Shown here in pieces: positions 6,471-10,003 of a stretch of DNA of 10,003 nt (positions are counted from its first letter, which is position 1; every line of letters begins with the position of its first letter). The stretch is from the NCBI GenBank assembly GCA_903944555.1, contig CAJASG010000073.1:1-10003 (forward strand). The letters are read 5' to 3'. The notes under the pieces were generated by a model. It was given only the letters and a program-made list of their open reading frames with translations. It was not told the DNA's origin and did not search any database. The DNA is from an uncultured beta proteobacterium (GTDB lineage: Bacteria; Pseudomonadota; Gammaproteobacteria; Burkholderiales; Burkholderiaceae_C). The position numbers were made by a program, and so were the translations under genes.

Positions 6471-7031
6471 TCACAACTGGCCGGCACGTGAAAAACGCAT
6501 CATGCCGACCACAAGGCGCGCTGGGAATTGGGCAATAGCCTCGTTGTATTTGAGCATTATTTGATTGAATCCACCGCGTGATGACTGCACTTTTGCCGTG
6601 TTTGCGTCCCATTGGAATTTCAATACCTCTGGGACCACCGGACCCGCCAGGTCCGATGGTTGATCACACAGACATTGCCACACGACCTGAAGCTCTCCTA
6701 ATACATCCGCCAGTCGCCCCAACATTGGAATATCAAAGGGGGCTGCATGCAGTTCCTTCATCGCAACGTCCAGACCATGCAAATTCTTCACGAGTGGCTC
6801 CCAGTCTCCCCAGACTCCGTCGGCCGTGCTAACGTTATCCCACGCAGGTCGGGTAACCCCTGGCTCCGATAGATGCGTGTCAACCATGAGGGTGTATTCC
6901 CGCAAGTACTTTTCAACGGAGCCCAAGGCGTCCAAGCCCCTTGCGCGCATGCGCATCAGGCGGTTGTAGAGCCCAACGCACCAAAAAATGGTGAGCGCCA
7001 ACACGGCCCAGATTAACAACGATCCATTCAT
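6471..7031 (-). CDS. Divergent LemA-like membrane protein
   Basis: This gene encodes 186 residues from ATG at 7031. The frame continues to 7103, but that extension runs through the rpoC terminator. GGA eight bases upstream of ATG is a passable Shine-Dalgarno. One N-terminal transmembrane segment (about residues 4-20, LLIWAVLALTIFWCVG) is followed directly by LYNRLMRMRARG, the usual position of the LemA YN motif. The C-terminus has YNEAIAQFPARLV (162-174), the LemA signature YNxxIxxFP. The usual R-DLIPNLV block after the first helix is not recognisable and is replaced by SVEKYLREYTLMVDTH, so it is a diverged member. LemA proteins are anchored with a helical bundle outside or inside the membrane, and their function is poorly defined. 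It is the first gene after the rpoC terminator and probably heads the operon leading into rsmB, seven bases downstream. Confidence 0.75.
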   Translation of the reverse strand: MNGSLLIWAVLALTIFWCVGLYNRLMRMRARGLDALGSVEKYLREYTLMVDTHLSEPGVTRPAWDNVSTADGVWGDWEPLVKNLHGLDVAMKELHAAPFDIPMLGRLADVLGELQVVWQCLCDQPSDLAGPVVPEVLKFQWDANTAKVQSSRGGFNQIMLKYNEAIAQFPARLVVGMMRFSRAGQL

Positions 7032-7059
7032 ATTCGCTGTCCACTTCCAAGTGCTGTCA

Positions 7060-7079
7060 TTGGGAATGTGATTTCCCAA
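7060..7079. repeat. Perfect 7-bp inverted repeat, 6-bp spacer
   Basis: TTGGGAATGTGATTTCCCAA has perfect 7-base arms (7060-7066 and 7073-7079). It overlaps the end of the rpoC terminator T-tract and lies 29 bases upstream of the LemA-like start codon, where that operon's promoter should be. It may be an operator for a dimeric regulator, or a second RNA hairpin at the rpoC 3' end. I do not recognise the motif as a named site. Confidence 0.55.
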
Positions 7080-7117
7080 AAAAAAAGCCCCAAACCCTTG
7101 CAAAAAGAGCTTGGGGC
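7078..7117 (-). terminator. Rho-independent terminator of rpoC
   Basis: On the minus strand GCCCCAA (7117-7111) pairs with TTGGGGC (7093-7087), a perfect 7-bp GC-rich stem with a 17-base loop that may pair further. It is followed at once by nine T (7086-7078). It lies 26 bases beyond the rpoC stop codon and should end the rpoBC transcript, separating it from the LemA-like/rsmB operon. Confidence 0.9.
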
Positions 7118-7143
7118 GCTACCGTCAAAGCAGCAGACCGCTG

Positions 7144-10003
7144 TTATTCGGTCGCTGAACCTTCACTGGCTTGTAACTCACCCTCTGCATCGGTGTTGCC
7201 GGCAAGTTCAGCAGCGTCGGCTTCAGCAATCGCACGGCGCTCAGCATCATCCATATGCTCCCGCACAGTACGCGCTTCGTGATACGCCATACCCGTACCG
7301 GCAGGAATCAAGCGCCCGACGATCACATTTTCCTTCAATCCGCGCAATTCGTCGCGCTTGCCCATGATGGCAGCCTCGGTCAGCACGCGGGTTGTTTCCT
7401 GGAAGGAAGCCGCGCTGATGAAGCTGTCGGTAGACAAGGATGCCTTGGTGATACCCAGCAACAAGTTGGTAAACGTTGCAGGGATCTTGTCCTCCGCCCG
7501 AAGTGCGTCATTGGTATTCAGCATTTCAGACCGCTCGACCTGTTCGCCATTGATATAGGTGGAGTCGCCGGCATTTTCCACGACCACGCGACGCAACATT
7601 TGACGAACAATCACTTCAATGTGTTTGTCGTTGATCTTCACGCCCTGCAAACGGTACACATCCTGCACTTCGTCGACGATATAGCGAGCCAGTTCCTCAG
7701 AACCCAACAAACGCAAGATGTCTTGCGGATCGGCAGGGCCATCAACAACACTTTCACCCTTGTTCACAACTTGGCCTTCGTGCACCAAGATGTTCTTTTC
7801 CTTCGGCACGAGCTCTTCCCAGACCTTACCTTCAGGATCGGTGATCTGCAAGCGAACCTTGCCCTTGGTTTCTTTTCCGAACGAAACGGTTCCAGTCGCC
7901 TCGGCCAAGACGCCTTTGTCCTTGGGTGTACGTGCTTCAAACAACTCAGCCACACGTGGCAAGCCACCGGTAATATCGCGGGTCTTCTGTCCTTCGATTG
8001 GAATACGGGCCAGCACTTCGCCGGAGCCGACATCCTGACCATCACGCACCTGTACCAGTGCCCCGACCGGGAAGCCAATCGTTACAGAATGGTCCGTTCC
8101 AGGAATCTTGACCTCATTCCCCGAAGCGTCAATCAACTTAACTTGCGGACGAATCACCTTGGCAGAGCCACGGCGCTTGGGATCGATGACCACCATGGTG
8201 GACAAGCCCGTGACTTCATCGACCTGCTTGGCAACGGTCAAGCCTTCTTCCACATTTTCGAAATGCGCCTTACCAGCGAACTCCGTAATGATCGGACGGG
8301 TCAACGGATCCCAGTTGGCCAAAATCAAACCCGCCTTAACAGTCTGATCTGCCTTGACTGCCAGCACTGCGCCATACGGCACTTTATGGCGCTCGCGCTC
8401 ACGACCATGCTCGTCGTGGATAACGATTTCACCGGAGCGGGAAATAACCACCAACTCCTTCTTGCCATTCGTTACATAACGCATCGTCGCGTTGAATCCA
8501 ATGTTACCGTTGGATTTGGCTTCAACGCTAGAGGCAATTGCCGCGCGGGATGCGGCACCACCAATGTGGAACGTCCGCATAGTCAGCTGCGTGCCTGGCT
8601 CACCGATAGACTGCGCGGCAATCACGCCGACAGCTTCACCACCGTTGACCAAACCACCACGCCCCAAATCGCGGCCGTAGCATTTGGCACAGATGCCAAA
8701 ACGTGTTTCACAAGTCAATGCCGTGCGGACTTTGACTTCGTCGACGCCAGCAATTTCCAGCACCTCAATCAGATCTTCGTCCAGCATGGCACCAGCGGGC
8801 GCCAACACGGAACGATTCTCGGGATGCAGAACATCATCCGCCGTGGTACGACCCAGAATGCGATCGCGCAGGGACTCGATAACCTCGCCGCCCTCGACAA
8901 TGGCGCGCATGAGGTAACCCCCGTGCGTTCCGCAGTCCTGCTCGGTCACAACCAAATCTTGCGTCACATCGACCAAGCGTCGTGTCAGGTAACCGGAGTT
9001 CGCCGTCTTCAACGCGGTATCCGCGAGACCCTTACGTGCACCGTGGGTGGAAATAAAGTATTCCAGCACGTTCAGGCCTTCCCGGAAGTTTGCGGTGATG
9101 GGTGTTTCGATGATGGAGCCATCGGGCTTAGCCATCAATCCCCGCATACCGGCAACCTGTCGAATTTGAGCTGCAGATCCCCGGGCACCGGAGTCAGCCA
9201 TCATGTAAATGGAGTTGAACGATTCCTGCTGAACCTGGTTGCCATGGCGATCCGTGACGACCTCTTTAGACAACTGAGCCATCATCACCTTGGACACTTC
9301 ATCGCCAGCCTTACCCCAGATGTCCACCACCTTGTTGTAACGCTCACCAGTGGTCACCAAGCCCGACGTATATTGCTGGGCAATTTCTTTGACCTCTTTT
9401 TCGGCACGGGAAATGATTCCGGGCTTCTCGGTAGGCACCAACATGTCTTCAATACAGATGGAGATGCCAGCCTTTGTTGCCAAGCGGAAACCGTATTGCA
9501 ACAACTTGTCCGCAAACACCACGGTCTCTTTCAATCCGCACTTACGGAAGGAGACATTGATCAGCTTGGAGATTTCCTTCTTCTTCAACGCCTTGTTGAT
9601 GTTGGAGAATGGCAAGCCTTTGGGCAAAATCTCGGACAACAAAGCGCGCCCCGCCGTGGTTTCCCACAACTGGGTAGAGGGCACGAATTCACCGGAGTCC
9701 TTGTCCTTGGTGTATTCAGTCAGACGCACATTGATTTTCGCGTTCAGATCCACTTCGCCCGCATCAAATGCGCGCTGAACTTCACCCGTGTCAGCAAAGA
9801 TCAAGCCCTCGCCTTTTCCATTGATGCGATCGCGTGTCGTGTAGTACAGACCCAGCACCACGTCTTGCGAAGGGACGATTGAAGGCTCGCCATTGGACGG
9901 AAACAGCACGTTGTTAGATGCCAGCATCAGCGTGCGGCATTCCATCTGCGCTTCGACCGACAACGGCACGTGAACGGCCATTTGGTCACCGTCAAAGTCG
10001 GCG
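7144..10003 (-). CDS. rpoC: DNA-directed RNA polymerase subunit beta' (partial, C-terminal part)
   Basis: The gene runs off the right edge; about 952 C-terminal residues are present of roughly 1400 expected. The first visible codons (10002 down to 9979) read ADFDGDQM, the invariant loop whose three aspartates hold the catalytic magnesium. Counting from that Met as 1, the bridge helix is at about 305-340 ([19 protein letters not shown]). The zinc site is C350, C424, C431 and C434, corresponding to E. coli C814, C888, C895 and C898. The trigger loop is at about 456-476 ([16 protein letters not shown]). The insert and jaw regions continue to a normal acidic C-terminus ending SEGSATE. The reading frame is intact. 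It is the catalytic core of RNA polymerase in the cytoplasm, normally co-transcribed with rpoB upstream. The stop at 7144 is followed by a strong terminator. Confidence 0.99.
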   Translation of the reverse strand, partial: ADFDGDQMAVHVPLSVEAQMECRTLMLASNNVLFPSNGEPSIVPSQDVVLGLYYTTRDRINGKGEGLIFADTGEVQRAFDAGEVDLNAKINVRLTEYTKDKDSGEFVPSTQLWETTAGRALLSEILPKGLPFSNINKALKKKEISKLINVSFRKCGLKETVVFADKLLQYGFRLATKAGISICIEDMLVPTEKPGIISRAEKEVKEIAQQYTSGLVTTGERYNKVVDIWGKAGDEVSKVMMAQLSKEVVTDRHGNQVQQESFNSIYMMADSGARGSAAQIRQVAGMRGLMAKPDGSIIETPITANFREGLNVLEYFISTHGARKGLADTALKTANSGYLTRRLVDVTQDLVVTEQDCGTHGGYLMRAIVEGGEVIESLRDRILGRTTADDVLHPENRSVLAPAGAMLDEDLIEVLEIAGVDEVKVRTALTCETRFGICAKCYGRDLGRGGLVNGGEAVGVIAAQSIGEPGTQLTMRTFHIGGAASRAAIASSVEAKSNGNIGFNATMRYVTNGKKELVVISRSGEIVIHDEHGRERERHKVPYGAVLAVKADQTVKAGLILANWDPLTRPIITEFAGKAHFENVEEGLTVAKQVDEVTGLSTMVVIDPKRRGSAKVIRPQVKLIDASGNEVKIPGTDHSVTIGFPVGALVQVRDGQDVGSGEVLARIPIEGQKTRDITGGLPRVAELFEARTPKDKGVLAEATGTVSFGKETKGKVRLQITDPEGKVWEELVPKEKNILVHEGQVVNKGESVVDGPADPQDILRLLGSEELARYIVDEVQDVYRLQGVKINDKHIEVIVRQMLRRVVVENAGDSTYINGEQVERSEMLNTNDALRAEDKIPATFTNLLLGITKASLSTDSFISAASFQETTRVLTEAAIMGKRDELRGLKENVIVGRLIPAGTGMAYHEARTVREHMDDAERRAIAEADAAELAGNTDAEGELQASEGSATE

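Noticed and set aside
7032..7103. Longer start for the LemA-like protein at 7103
   Set aside because: The extension would be translated through the rpoC terminator hairpin and T-tract; the ATG at 7031 begins directly with the membrane anchor.
7255..9882. An 875-codon open frame on the plus strand opposite rpoC
   Set aside because: Its codons align exactly with rpoC codons in antisense. Stops in that frame would need rpoC to use TTA, CTA or TCA, which a highly expressed gene of this composition avoids. The product has no recognisable domain; RpoC on the other strand is certain.

Overview
The window is an ordinary-looking chromosomal segment of a betaproteobacterium. It is most likely a member of the Burkholderiales, probably Comamonadaceae (a Rhodoferax/Polaromonas-like organism). 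That placement rests on the RpoC sequence, the gene order rsmB - DUF4390 - NtrY-like kinase - NtrX-like regulator, the tRNA-Phe sequence and a mid-50s GC content judged by eye. It is an inference; no search was run. Every supported gene lies on the minus strand, so the transcriptional order runs from high to low coordinates.

Right third (7144-10003): the C-terminal two thirds of rpoC, the beta' subunit of RNA polymerase. It begins exactly at the catalytic ADFDGD magnesium loop and ends in a strong intrinsic terminator (7078-7117). A 20-bp perfect inverted repeat (7060-7079) abuts the terminator.

Centre (1545-7031): a tightly packed five-gene block. It encodes a divergent LemA-like membrane protein, the 16S rRNA m5C967 methyltransferase RsmB, a secreted DUF4390 protein, an NtrY-like four-TM sensor kinase and a short NtrX-like response regulator with no AAA+ domain. 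The junctions (7-bp gap, 41-nt overlap, ATGA overlap, 38-nt gap) point to one operon with translational coupling. The kinase and regulator form a two-component pair. The DUF4390 protein is exported and coupled to the kinase, so it may act with its extracytoplasmic part (inference).

Just downstream (1349-1514): tRNA-Phe(GAA) with an extended -10 promoter overlapping the end of the regulator region, and its own terminator.

Left end (1-1329): three small genes. They encode a DUF2721 three-TM membrane protein, a 78-residue two-TM protein, and a DUF5710 protein with a C-terminal Cys/His cluster. At the extreme left is a diverged fragment matching only the last ~20 codons of the DUF2721 gene, apparently the remnant of a second copy. 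No mobile element, CRISPR array, integrase, defence system or phage gene was seen. I do not see a clearly new biological system. The most unusual points are the AAA+-less NtrX-like regulator, the DUF2721 remnant, a nine-G tract in the kinase gene, and a terminator sitting directly in front of the DUF2721 ribosome-binding site.
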